Source: Roridomyces roridus (lineage: Eukaryota; Basidiomycota; Agaricomycetes; Agaricales; Mycenaceae). From it: a DNA stretch of 41,620 bases. Where the stretch lies: assembly GCA_029378245.1 (NCBI GenBank), contig JARKIF010000252.1, positions 1 through 41,620 of the forward strand. Reading direction: 5' to 3'. The translations under genes were made by a program, and so were the position numbers. The stretch's first letter is position 1, and each line of letters opens with the position of its first letter. The notes under the pieces are model-generated. The model ran no database searches. It was not told the DNA's origin and saw only the letters and a list, made by a program, of their open reading frames with translations. Shown piece by piece: positions 19,680 through 30,639 of this stretch.

Positions 19680-22031
19680 TCAAGACGGTTGTGGAGGTAT
19701 CCAAAACGGCAATTGCGATTGCGAAGAATACATCTCCATCTCCATGTCCACCCCAATCCTCGTCGCAGTGTACGGTCCTGGATGGAAGTACTCGTACTCG
19801 TACTGGGCCGGATGAAGCTGCTGTTGGTGCTCAAGATGGTGGTATCGCTCCTCCGCCTGCTGATTATAAGACGCCGGCAGCGCCACCTGCTGCTGCTGCT
19901 GCTCACACCCAGCCCCTACACCCACATCACCCTCCACCCTCCACCCTCCCCTCCCCGAACGCCGCAGCCGACCTACCCGCCTGATACCAAATCATCCCGT
20001 CCGCCTCCCCCACCTCCTCCTGCGACACCAAAGGCGAACGGATCCCCATCCCCATCCCCATCTCCTTCACACCGCTGCTCTCGATCATCAAGTACGAGCG
20101 CCAAAGCTCTCGCAACGAGCCCATTGGTCGTAGTCGGCCTCTCCCCCTCCCTCTCCCCCTCCCGGCGTACAAAGATGGACGAGGAGGATGAGGTGGGCCT
20201 GGGCCTGTCGTCGTCGTTACAGAGGAGATCCATGACGGAAAGCCTTCGAGAACTCGTAGGTCTGGACTCGGCCTCGTACTCGCTCCCGTACCCGTACCCG
20301 TACCCGTAGCCGCCGCTACTCCCGACACGCTCGTCAACGCCATACGGCCCATCTGGACCTCCGAATGTACGTTTGCGACTTGAGCCGACGGAAGAACTCG
20401 AAGCGGGCTCGGGTACGCTGAACGAGAACGGTGAATCATCCCCTCCTCCTCCTCCTCCTCCCAATCCCGCTCCCGCTCCCACTGCCGAGGCGAACTTCCC
20501 CGGCGCAGTCCCAGGCCTCGCATACACCCCCGCATCCCATCCCCATCCCCAATCACCGGTAGCGGTAGCCGGTCTCCGAAGGGTGAGTGAGTTGGGTAAG
20601 AGTATACTCCCACTCCCATGCCCTGATGAGGTCGGTCGAAACCCTGCTGCTGCAGAGACGACGGCCGAAAGTGGCGGTAATCGTACGCCAGCTCCCGATC
20701 CTGTGGACGGCCTGGATCTGAGGGCTGGTAGTGGAAGGGCATGTGGAAAGCTGCCCCCGGTGGGAGAGTGCTGAAATGTAGCGCTTCCGAGTCCAGAGGA
20801 ATATGGGCGGCTCGATTGAGATTGAAAGGTAAATGATCCTCCACGGGCGGCGGCGGGTATTCCGTTGAGGGTGTGCGAAGGAGGGGAGGGCGTGTGTTCC
20901 GGTGGAGAGCGACGGGTGTATGGGTGCCTGGAATGTATAGTCAGCATGAGTGTAACGAAGAGATGTGCCCGTGTCGTCAATCGACGATGGGCGAGATATC
21001 GGACAGCAGGGGAAGGAGGGTGGACATCATATCCAACTCTTCCGTGCGTCTCAGGCGCCACAGGCGGCAGACGAAGGAGTTGAGATAGAATGTGTGTCGA
21101 CCGAGTGCACAGCCACCAATCTTGAAAAGGAAAGACTCACCCTCGAAATGACTGCCCATTGGCACTTCTTTCCGCTCCTCCCCCAAGAAGCGACCGTTGT
21201 ACGTCACCCCGAAAGGAATGCGCCCTCCCCAGGGCCGCATGCGGCGGGGAGGGCGCGTTGCGGCGGGTCTTGGATTGGCTATGGAACTGTAGACGAGGAT
21301 GAGTCGATAAAAACCAAAGGAAGGGAAATCGACAACTGACCTCCTCCCTGCGATCAGCCTCCATTTCCCCTTCGTATCCCGTCGATGTCCCCGGACGCTG
21401 TCTGGCCACCATCGCGCTAGGAAGGACAGGCTCCGTGGGCTCGCGTTTGATAGGCGGCGACGGAGGACTTGCGGATTCCTTAGAGACAGCAGCAGGCGCA
21501 GGTGTAGGAGCAGCGCGTGAGCGGCGTGGGAGAGTTCTCTTCGTTGTCGATGTCGATGTAGAAGGAGTTGCAGCAGGAACAGGAGTGGCTGCGACCATCC
21601 CAGAGTGTAACAGGCCGAAATCGCGCAGCATACGCGCGTTGGCATCAGCACGGTCGGCGTGTACTGTCTGTGCATGCTGCCGGAGGTTGTCGAGGCGGGA
21701 GAACTGTTTCGAGCAGTGGCATGTAAACGGACGTTCGCCAGTATGTTTCCTAGTCGTGTCAGGGAAAAGGGATCGCGAGAAGAGGAGAGGAGACACACCG
21801 AATATGCCTCGCAAGATGCTCACTCCTACTGAAAACCATCCTACACTCTCCGTATCCACGACACTGAAACGTCTTGGCCGGCGGGGGACGATACCGTTTG
21901 GCTACACCACCACCAGAAGGAGTGGGAAGCGTCGTAATCGGGGAAATGAGCGTCATCTGCTCTCCTTCGACCTCGCCCTCGGCATCCACATCCACGTCCT
22001 CCTCATCGTTGTGTGCGGCGTCGTCGTCCAT
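19680..22031 (-). CDS. C2H2 zinc-finger transcription factor
   Basis: ATG at 22031 opens an acidic leader ([20 protein letters not shown]). Exon 1 (22031-21799) ends inside finger 1, [20 protein letters not shown], with C-x5-C, and a 49 bp intron follows. Exon 2 (21749-21341) has the HTGERPF linker and finger 2, [16 protein letters not shown], with C-x1-C spacing. This two-finger arrangement is known from fungal stress and carbon regulators of the Rsv/Usv/Com2 type. Later exons: 21286-21141, 20927-19977 and 19915-19680, rich in Ser, Pro, Gly and Gln, with a Q tract and a YEYEY segment near the C-terminus. The frame inside 20927-19977 is ambiguous because two frames are open almost throughout. 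Nuclear DNA binding is expected; targets are unknown. Confidence 0.85.
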
Positions 22032-22640
22032 GGCTTGCGGCCGCAGAGAATCGTGATGTGCGAAAAGACAGTGTGCTGGGTGGGTATCCACCGACGTGGT
22101 CCAGCGTCGAAGATGAGACCGCAGTCTGTATCGAATCTCGCTGCGTTGCCGAAAAGGAGAGTGAAGGTGCCTAATTTGCTGGCCAACAATTTGTGATCGG
22201 GTCAAACACGACCACCATCACTCTTTGCTTTCGACCACCATCTCTGTTCTGTTGAGCCTCTGGGCAGTTTGGTGCCTCTTTTCCGCTGCATTATCTGGAA
22301 TCTCGACGTCACATCCATGGCGCTCGTCTCGCCTCCGAACTCGCTCGTCTTTCATCTCTTCATCGATTCTGTGCGGCAGACTGTGCCAAAATGGGAAAGA
22401 ATCTTCCTCACTCTGGCATCTGCTCCCGGGACGGCCCTGGAAAGTCGGAGAGATCCCTTACATTCCTCTCGGTTGTACCACAGACGATGGAAGGCCGGCT
22501 TGATTGTCTTCAGCATGCTGTCCTACGATCCATCTTCACTAGCGACTGCGCTTTCTCGGTACTATTTCTCTATCTAGTACTCACTGTTTCACTCCGATTT
22601 GCAGCGCAGTCCAAGCTTCCGACGAGAAGGACCTGAACTG
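22032..22640. other. Upstream region of the zinc-finger gene
   Basis: Short frames exist on the plus strand, none recognisable. It probably holds the promoter of the minus-strand transcription factor gene; I see no clear TATA box. Confidence 0.4.
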
Positions 22641-22657
22641 GAGCGAAGATTGGAATC

Positions 22658-22930
22658 TAATGGGCAATGTCGTTATCATGATCTAGGTCTCTCGCCTTGA
22701 CTGTAGACACTGTGTCATGGACGCGAGAGTGTTTGATATGAGGGGTACTTACTTGACTCGCATGAAGCTGAAGCTAGCCGGCCTTTGCTCCTTTGATGTC
22801 CTAATTTCTGGCCCCAGCCTATTCGCCGGCTTGATTCGATCCTGGGGTTCGTGGTGCATCTGGACACCTCGATTCGAACGAGAGGCTTCCGGTCAAGACT
22901 TAGAGGTACGTGCCAGTTGCACCATACTTC
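22658..22930 (-). repeat. Dispersed repeat unit A with tRNA-like head
   Basis: Shares AGGTCTCTCGCCTTGACT, CATGGACGCGAGAGTG, CCTCGATTCGAACGAG and the GTACGTGC end with unit B at 23770-24052. On the minus strand a box A-like TGGTGCAACTGG (22924-22913) is followed about 45 bases later by a T-arm/box B (22884-22867), which is tRNA spacing. The left edge TAATGGGCAATGTCGTTAT recurs at 23154. Confidence 0.65.
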
Positions 22931-23149
22931 GCCTATGTACGCTCTCCACTCCTCCACTCCAGCGCGCCCACGTCAGACGACGGAAGAGGCTAAGAGCGAC
23001 TGATTATCTTCAGCCCAGACCTCGAGCCCATGAACTTGACGGTGCTTTTCCTTTTCTTGAGTTCATGCAAGTACCTCTCCCCCCGAGCGGATTCACAGTA
23101 CTAGTCAGGTTGACCATGCTCTTTCTATTTGCAGCTATTTCTAGGTTCG

Positions 23150-23250
23150 GAGGGTAATGGGCAATTTCGTTATGCGGAGCACAAGGAGAGGGTAATCAAA
23201 GGCTACGGGACGGCCAAGTCGAACTTATAGGTGCGTGCGTCTGCGCCATG
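23150..23250 (-). repeat. Partial repeat unit C
   Basis: Contains GTAATGGGCAATTTCGTTAT, as at the edge of unit A, and AGGTGCGTGCGTCTGCGCCA, as at the end of units A and B, with the middle of the unit missing. The following 23280-23500 has a protein-like plus-strand frame (LISLSDENVCGLWLALRGKW) with no usable start or splice join. Confidence 0.45.
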
Positions 23251-23769
23251 TGTCTCGATTTCCCAAGTACTGACGCCCAGAAGTTGAGATATCGATGCCG
23301 ATGCATTCCTCCAACTGCAAGCGAAATCCTCGACTGAAGTTCTCACGTTGATGAGTCCACTGCACAATCTTAGTGCGACCTCGCCGCCGCAACTGATCAG
23401 CCTGTCGGACGAAAATGTATGCGGGCTCTGGCTTGCCTTGCGAGGCAAGTGGGTTGGAGCATCTACTTACTATCTTGGCTTGAAATGCTGTAGATCCGGG
23501 TGTACCGGTGGAGAATCGTAGTATTCACAAGGAATTGAAGAAATGTGTCCAGGTTGAAATCAGGCGGAATGGTAGGTAGCTAAGTTCCTGCGTGCCCTTG
23601 GAAGGTCTTGACCAACCCGTGGCTCAGAAAAGGATCGTCATCTACCCCTGCGAATCCAAATCCCGCGGATTCGCGATTTCATAAAAATGGAAACTATTCG
23701 AAAATGTGATGATGGACCTGGCACCGAGTCGAACGAGGCGATTCGGCTGAATTTCAAGAAGCAAGGGCA

Positions 23770-24052
23770 AACGCGATGTGGCAATAAGGTCTCTCGCCTT
23801 GACTCCGGACACTTGTCATGGACGCGAGAGTGCGTGTTTGATACGAGTGGCACTTGATTCGCAAGCATATGAAGCTGGAGCTAGGTTGCCTTTGCTCATT
23901 GCATAGCTTAATCTTGGGAGCCAGCCTATCCACGGCGTCAGGTTCGAGAGATAAAAAGCTTCCGTACGAAATGGCTCATCGGATAACCTCGATTCGAACG
24001 AGGGTCTTCGGGTTCGAGACTCAAAGGTGCGTGCAAGTGGCACCAATTATAC
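23770..24052 (-). repeat. Dispersed repeat unit B with tRNA-like head and T5 stop
   Basis: Second full copy of the unit A repeat. On the minus strand: box A-like TGGTGCCACTTG (24045-24034), D-stem GTGC/GCAC, T-arm CCTCGTTCGAATCGAGG (24003-23987), then TTTTT (23957-23953), a complete RNA polymerase III layout. The acceptor stem does not pair, so it is a tRNA-derived SINE or pseudogene, not a working tRNA. Confidence 0.65.
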
Positions 24053-24140
24053 ACCTCACTGGATAACCCAGGGACTGTTGCCGTTGTGTTCATGACCTCA
24101 CGCACACGCAGCGTCATGTTTGCACTCTAATGGAATAGAT

Positions 24141-24189
24141 AAAAATTAACAACAAGCAGGACGAGGACCTGACCTCGACTCGAACGAGG
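24141..24189 (-). repeat. tRNA T-arm-like motif with T5 stop
   Basis: Minus-strand CCTCGTTCGAGTCGAGG (24189-24173) followed by TCAGG and, at 24145-24141, TTTTT. Same family as 3036 and 19203. Confidence 0.5.
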
Positions 24190-24634
24190 GTATCCTGCTC
24201 AAATCCAGCGGCAGCTAGCATGGGATGCAGATATACTGAATTGCATTACCAGGTCTTCCGTCTTGACTTCCTGTTGACTGCAAGCCACGGACGGTCTCGC
24301 TGTTCCGATCCTTCAGCGTATTCGGCCGAGGTTTTTACACATCACCATAAGCCACTCCAACGTCTTGCTTGTTGTGCGCAGGTCCGTTATTGACGCAACT
24401 GGCAAATTCTCCCTCCGCAGGCGATGAATTGGAGCCCAGGACTTGTGAGTGATGTACGCTTTTTTCGACGTACCCGACTGATCCATGTTGCAGTTTATCA
24501 GGCACGAGTTTTCTATGCGGTCCTCGTCTCTCCATCTCTCTTCAATTTTGCCGCTCACTCTCCTGTCATCAAAGCCACAATATATTGGCGCCAGAAACAA
24601 GTACATTCATAACTAGATGAGCGGCAACCACGAA

Positions 24635-25455
24635 CTAATCCACCTCGTCCTCTTCGCCTCCGTAACTGTTCACATGAGGCGCCTCGATCTCTGGCGCGCC
24701 AATCTGTGGCGCAAATGCGTTGTACGCCGTGATCTGTTTGGGCCTCATGCGGGTAAGATCGCCCAACGAGTACGCGGCGCTATTCCGAGCCAGGGGACTC
24801 AGCTCGAGCTCCATCGTCCTGGAAATATTCTCAAGCATCGACTGCTCCATCCACTTTCCCATCTGCTGCTGCAACTTCTTCTGCTCTTCTTCCATTTGCA
24901 ATAAAACCTCCTGGGTCGCCAGCTGCGCTGCTGCGAGTGCGATATCCCCGATGAGTTTCCGGAGCGCGGGGTGCCCGAGTAAGTTTTTCAGATCCGGTTG
25001 TGCGACGATGGTGACTTTGAGTAGGCGGGAGGTTAAGAAATCGACGAGGTCGCTTCGTTTGCTGCCAGGTTCCCCCTCCGCATCGGTTTCTCCAGATTCA
25101 GACCCTCCATCTCCCGGGCCTCCGCCGCCGCCGCCGCCGCCCCCACCACCACCACCATAGCGATTGAGTGATCCCCCCGTGAAGTTGCCGCTGTTTCTGC
25201 CATTCATTATTACCCCGACGACAAAATAATGTACTAACAACTTACGAGCTTTGATATATCGTGCGTCTGCCGGTCGTCTGTGTCTCGTATACACCCGAGG
25301 AGGCTGATGCATGCTGCCCACTAAGACGACGTGGTTAATACAGGTCCCAATGGCCGTAAGCGGCATGGACCGTACCTGACATCGAGGGCTGCACCGTTAA
25401 ACGGACGTTGCGGCTGCGGTTGGGGAAGAGGGCTGCGGGAAGGGATTCTTGACAT
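24635..25455 (-). CDS. Glycine-rich coiled-coil protein, 238 aa, function unknown
   Basis: Three exons in perfect phase: 25455-25376, 25320-25246, 25196-24635, with introns of 55 and 49 bp (GTACGG...TTAG; GTAAGT...GCAG). The protein starts MSRIPSRSPLPQPQPQRPFN, has a run of 13 glycines coded by a GGC/GGT microsatellite (about 25110-25160), then an acidic spacer and a helical half. That half includes SDLVDFLTSRLLKVTIVAQP and a likely coiled coil MEEEQKKLQQQMGKWMEQSM, followed by SLGDLTRMRPKQITAYNAFA and an acidic tail. No signal peptide or membrane segment. No known domain is recognised. The clean splice phases and lack of stops make it a credible gene. Confidence 0.75.
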
Positions 25456-26137
25456 TGTGCTGGGATGCAGAGGTTCGTCCACTCACCAGCTTTATACACA
25501 GATTTTACTGCATACAATTATCAGCACCGGGCAGTCCACACGCGTTCGGCTTCAATATTCGAGCGCTTCTTCCCGTCTCGCGGTAACCGGTTGTTGAGCG
25601 GATGACCCTCGATCACTGTGACTAAAATAGCTGGGGATCCGGAAATCACGTCGAAAATGAATGCGCCATTTCTTGTTCAGACGGTGGGTGGGAAGGCTGA
25701 GGGCGTAGGGTTGCATCTTCCACTTCACCTCCAGCACATTGACTTGCAGACCCCGGCGTTCGCCGCACAGTTCCCCCGTCTGACAGGATGAATGCGGAAA
25801 AACGGCACGGTGCCTTTCATTATTGGGATGGATTACCTGCGCGTGAGACACACGTTCACTCACGATACTACATCTGCGGCCTGCCCAAAATTACGTACGG
25901 CTGCGGTCGAGAGGTGAGTGGACTGCGGAACCACTACATGTGTTTTATGCACTCTCGCTCGCAACTCCAAGCCGAAAATCTCGACTCAAGACCCTCGAAG
26001 AATAGGCCCGGGATAGTTGCGTTGGGAAAGCCCTCTCATTCAGCCTCTTTACCCTCCTGGAAACCAAGGCGCTATGTATGCTTTTAACTTCAGGACACCT
26101 CTGCCTTTCGAGCATAGCGTGTCCAGGGATTGTTATG

Positions 26138-26250
26138 TCCCGTGTGGCACAGTGGCAGTTAGGGGCTGTTCCAATCCGAGGCGTACATTGGTGGGTCAAA
26201 TCAGCGAACGTCCCACTTCCGCCGCTGCATTCAAATTCAGTGTTTTTTTT
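26138..26250 (+). repeat. tRNA-derived Pol III element with boxes A, B and T8
   Basis: TGGCACAGTGG at 26145-26155 is a textbook box A. GGGTCAAATC at 26193-26202 is a two-mismatch box B at tRNA-like spacing, and TTTTTTTT at 26243-26250 is a strong stop. The arms do not form a proper cloverleaf, so a SINE or tRNA pseudogene is likelier than a functional tRNA. Confidence 0.55.
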
Positions 26251-26339
26251 CGCCATACGTGAAGCCTTTCATTATTCATATCCATCCCCCCAGAGGGACC
26301 ATCCATCTCAGTTAGATACCAATGCAGTCTGGATATTCG

Positions 26340-26431
26340 AACATCGGGCAGTCATTTCCCCGCGGTTCGACTCGCGACAGTCGTCCTCGAGAATGGTTGG
26401 CGAGACTTCAAGTTTGGGCCCTCTTTTTTTT
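26340..26431 (+). repeat. Second box B-like segment with T8 stop
   Basis: CGCGGTTCGACTCGCG at 26361-26376 forms a T-arm-like hairpin, with TTTTTTTT at 26424-26431. It lies just downstream of the first Pol III-like element and could be a separate copy. No clear box A. Confidence 0.35.
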
Positions 26432-26868
26432 ATGATGGTATGGCCTGTCAATTCCTGACGCTGGCAGTTCCGGAACCTGCGCTCAAATTTGCTGAAAACA
26501 TTATTTGGTTGGCCGAACACGTGCCTGTCACCAGAGCTGTGTAACCGATCACCGGGGTCGGAGTTTCAAACCACTCTTAGCTCCATACCACCACCATCTC
26601 TGATCTTGCGTGTTGGCCATCCTCCTTCTCGGTTCTACATTTTCTCGACCGTTGTGTTTCGTGTTTCGCCGACATGACCTCGGATCTGCGGGTTCGGCGG
26701 AGCCCGCGACTTGTCCAATCTCTCATGGCGGATTCGGGCGGCCTTGTCTCGCTCACTCCGGGCATGAGAACGGGGAAACGGATTTGTGTGGTTCCTTCAT
26801 AAGAGGACGACCCTATCTCCCCCCGATACCTCCCCATGTCATATCTCAGTGGCGGTTGGACTGTAGGA

Positions 26869-28595
26869 ATGCCAACAAAACCAATCCGAATCGCTATCTG
26901 GTGCGTAGTCCAAGCATGCCGTCACATAAGCTTACCCGGCTCGCACAGCGGCGCCGGAATCGGAGGGCTCACCCTCGCTGTGACTCTCGGGGCGTCCCAT
27001 CGGATTCAAGTCGATTTGTACGAAGCTGGAGCGGAAATCTCTACGATCGGCGCTGGGATATCGGTTTTGGCGCGCACCCTCGAGGTGCTCCAGCTCCTCG
27101 GCCTCGACGAGCGGATGCGCGAGCGGGGAATCGATCTAGCGGGTGCAGACCAGCAGCGTGCGTTCCTTCGCCTTTTGAGCTCTTTCGACGCTGAGTACCC
27201 ACAACGTCTAGGAACGGGGCCGAAGTTCAGGCGCTCAGATCAGCCGGAGCCGGGATACTACTTCCTCACCGATGCGTTGCCAAGTACGTTCATGTATTAC
27301 TGGAAAACCTCTATTAACTCAACGTAGAGGGCGGACTATCCATGGCTCGCAACGACCTGGTCGAACTTCTCAAAGACAGCCTTCCACCGAATTGCACCGT
27401 ACACCTCAACAAGCGGATGGAAACCTACACCTCGTCGTCGGCTGTCACAATTCACTTCAACGACGGCACCACCTCGGTAACGGACGTCCTTATCGGCGCA
27501 GACGGCGTGCACTCCATCACACGAGCGACCATGTTTCGAAACCTCGCGGACCAATTCCCTACCGGCTTCGTCTATGACGAGATCAACCTCTCTCGTGAGG
27601 CGCTCCGCAAATGTATCGACCCCGTGTGGACGGGTACCGTCGCGTACCGATGTGTGTTTCCGGCGGAGAAGCTGAGACAGGTCGACCCCGGGAATCTGGT
27701 TTTGGATGACCAGATGATCGTACGTTCTCAGATCGCATTTATATCTTCAGCTGATGATACGTTTGGGCTGCATTGGAATAGACTGTAGGCAAAGGTCGCG
27801 TGAGTTCTTCGTCCTAAAAGTTGTATTGGATTCACTCTCACACGCCTCACAGCATGTTGCGGCCTACCCAATAGCCAGACGCACGCTCATCAATTTCGTC
27901 GGGTTCGACACCATTCCTGGAGGCGAAGGCACGCCCTTCCCTTCCGACAAATGGGTCGAGGACGTCCCCGTGGAGGAGGTTCTTAAGTTGTACAAGGGCT
28001 GGGAGCCCGCCATCCAGGGATTGTTGCAGGTTCGTTCGTTTCAATGTCAACAGAACGTGTCTTGTCTCTTGGCTGATACGGATTGAAGTGCATTGACAAA
28101 CCGTCGAGATGGGCTATACATGTTACGCCGTCCCTACCTTTTTACGCGCACGGCAACGTCGCAGTGCTCGGTGATGCGGCGCACGCGATGACACCACATT
28201 TCGGGGCGGCTGCGGGACAGGCAATTGAGGTGAGTTGAATCTTACATGGCAGGCACTCACTTCATATAAATTGCATCCAGTCTGCATACATCCTCGGCCG
28301 CCTCCTCTCTCACCCTACCCTCACCGTCGCCTCCATACCCACCGCCCTCAGTATATATTCGACCATCCGACAGCCTTTTGCCAACCACATCGTCGAGCGG
28401 TCGAGGATCACCGGGCTCATGTACGATCTTTCCGTACCGGGTTTGTATGATGGAGAGACGGGGGATGAGGAGGAGGGTTTGAAGCAAATTGGCGAAGCTA
28501 TCAAAAGGGAGTTGGCGTGGGTCGGTAGGCATGGGATCAAGGACGATTGGAAGCGTGCGGAGGGGATGCTCCTCGCTGGTGGTGATCGGGTGTAG
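26869..28595 (+). CDS. FAD-dependent monooxygenase, salicylate hydroxylase-like
   Basis: Eight exons: 26869-26900, 26949-27157, 27212-27283, 27328-27719, 27782-27799, 27853-28029, 28089-28229, 28281-28595, with introns of 44-62 bp. The spliced N-terminus reads MPTKPIRIAICGAGIGGLTL, the GxGxxG dinucleotide fold that binds FAD; the third glycine is completed across intron 1. TDVLIGADGVHSITR is the DG motif, and HGNVAVLGDAAHAMTPHFGA is the GD motif of group A flavoprotein hydroxylases. The predicted ~450 residues match the family. Such enzymes hydroxylate aromatic acids with NAD(P)H and O2; the substrate here is unknown. Exon 5 is only 18 nt. No stop or frameshift is seen, so it is likely functional. 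Confidence 0.92.
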
Positions 28596-29252
28596 ACATA
28601 GTTATCATCATCATTATGCCCACACACACTGGAGAGCCCCAGGGTCGGTCAATGTGATCAATGAATAATGGAACACGGGTAAAGAGTGTTTCAAGAACGA
28701 TTCCAGGACCCTTGCGCGCTTGAATCTGGGCACTGATGACTCGTACATCCATGAGGGAAGAAAAGAAAGGCGGGTGATATTAGGTAAGTGGTCCGATTGA
28801 TCCTGGGATGGATCATGATGCATGATGAGCCATGAATTGCTGATTGTTCGAATATTCTCAAGACCGATTCCCCTCCACGGACCCGATTTCTGAATCGAGT
28901 ACAATGCGAGCCAATCGTCAAGCCAACTAACAACAGCCGTACGATCCCTGCCCTTGTACCCATCTCGGCACAAGGTGTTCTTGTACTTTGAGAAGGCACC
29001 ATTGCTTATATTCACGTCGTACTTTGTCTATTATACGCATGTCCATTCTCCCACTGACGCAGGCTACTCTACATATCGTCCACAAAAGCAAGAACACAAT
29101 CAAATCAAAAGTATAACGCTACAAAACAATGTCCAACTGAAGAGCGAGAGGGAGGTGCAAGAGGAGCAGACTGTGCGGCGGGAGAGATGAGCATGCATGG
29201 ACAGTGGATAGAAGAAGGTGCGTGCTCACTATAACAAATGAGGTCCGTGCCC

Positions 29253-29863
29253 TCATCGATGCGCGGCACACAGATTCGGCCCAGGACGATGCAAGAGCAC
29301 CGGACACACGTAGGGGTGTTGAAGTGCCGCCTTGCAATTCCGAAGGCGCTTGCACATCCCCGGCTGACCATGCACCTTCTCCCCACTTCGGAGATCGACA
29401 TAATCAAACCGCTCGACGCGATCAACCACAGAGAGTCGCGCCCGAAGGCCGATGGGGAAGCCTTTCTGGAGTGAGAGGCGGATGCCGGCGAGGACGAAGG
29501 AGGCTTCGACGGCCAGGGCGCGGTCCCGGTGGCTCCAGATGGACGGTGGGATTTCAAAAGCGGCGCCGATGGGCTGACCAGCTGAAGGCAAGGTGCGTGG
29601 ATTAATTCGAGTTCTGCAAGAGCGGGGTGGCACTGACCGACGACGATCCTCCAGGATAGCGAGTGCTCGCTGCGAATGCGGTACTCCAACCATATGTTGA
29701 GGGAGTTGAAGTAGTGGGCGGCGGGGTGGGAGTGGGGTAAGGTGAGTGTGGCGCTGGCACATGGGAACCCGCTCGGCAGAGGATTCTGACCACTCTCTAA
29801 CAGAGTGATGCATCCTATGATCAAGTGAACGAGCGGTTGTGGAACGGCGGGACTGAGGGACAT
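29253..29863 (-). CDS. Hypothetical protein, ~184 aa, in duplication copy 1
   Basis: ATG at 29863 (MSLSPAVPQPLVHLIIGCIT), about 70 bases downstream of a minus-strand TATA box (CATATAACGG, about 29930). Exon 1 29863-29638, intron 29637-29582 (GTCAGT...TTCAG, 56 bp), exon 2 29581-29253. The joined protein has a helical core, e.g. LNIWLEYRIRSEHSLSWRIV and WSHRDRALAVEASFVLAGIR, with many conserved-looking charged and aromatic residues. No family is recognised. A 25-base segment in exon 2 (about 29376-29400) is absent from copy 2, which changes the C-terminus there. Confidence 0.6.
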
Positions 29864-30639
29864 CGTGCGGGAGGGAGTTGGTCGTCGTCGAAGGTGCGGG
29901 GATGTCTACTCGCAGGCGACGCTCAGCCGTTATATGCCCTGCCCGAATCATGCTTGGGCCCTCGCTGGGTGACGAAAGGGGTAAAGGCATCGCCGGAGGG
30001 CCAAGGCGCATCAATTAGAGCACCCGGCATCGCGGCGTGCGCTTTCTGAAGTAATCATTTGAATTCAAGTTGGCGGCGGGGATGAATGCGGCTGTTCCTG
30101 TTCTCAAACATTCTTCCATATTCCCAAATAAGGTGCTTGGTAGACAGCATGGCGACCGGAATTGGAGTACAAGGTCGTTAGGCGGTGCGAATTTCGTTAA
30201 CGGGTCCAAATGGATAGCTCCCAGGCGAAGAGAGAGAGTCATCGGCATGCAGGAGATCAATCTGGCTTCCAACGAGGGGCAAAGCAGCGGAAGCCGAGGG
30301 ACGCCGACGGTCTCCTAGGGAATGCCGGCGCAGAACGACGGAAACATCAGAATTGAATCAATCTGATCACCGATTGGATATGTCGGCTGGGAACGCTAGA
30401 GGGATCTTCGGGTAAAGGAACAGTCAGGCGAATTGTACGCAGGCGACGAGGACGAGGGACCAGCGGGATGTACTAGTAGGTGTACACGCCGGAGTCACGG
30501 CCTCTCGAGGGCGATCGCTTGGTGATCTTTATTTCGCCCGTAGATTGTGGACACAGAGCGCAGGACCGAGGCAGCAGACCCAGAGTGGGTAAGCATGGAC
30601 TCCAGAGTAGTACGCAAAAGGACGTCGACTCTCGATCTC

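Larger units (their letters stand above)
25456..26868. other. Intergenic region with Pol III-like repeats
   Basis: No protein gene is supported between the glycine-rich protein gene and the FAD monooxygenase, which are divergently transcribed. Two RNA polymerase III-like segments are listed separately. CATAAGAG at about 26798, some 70 bp before the monooxygenase ATG, could act as a weak TATA box. Confidence 0.5.

Noticed and set aside
29105..29355. Alternative minus-strand C-terminal frames in the duplicated gene
   Set aside because: They need a further intron that lacks a convincing donor; the frame ending at 29253 is simpler.
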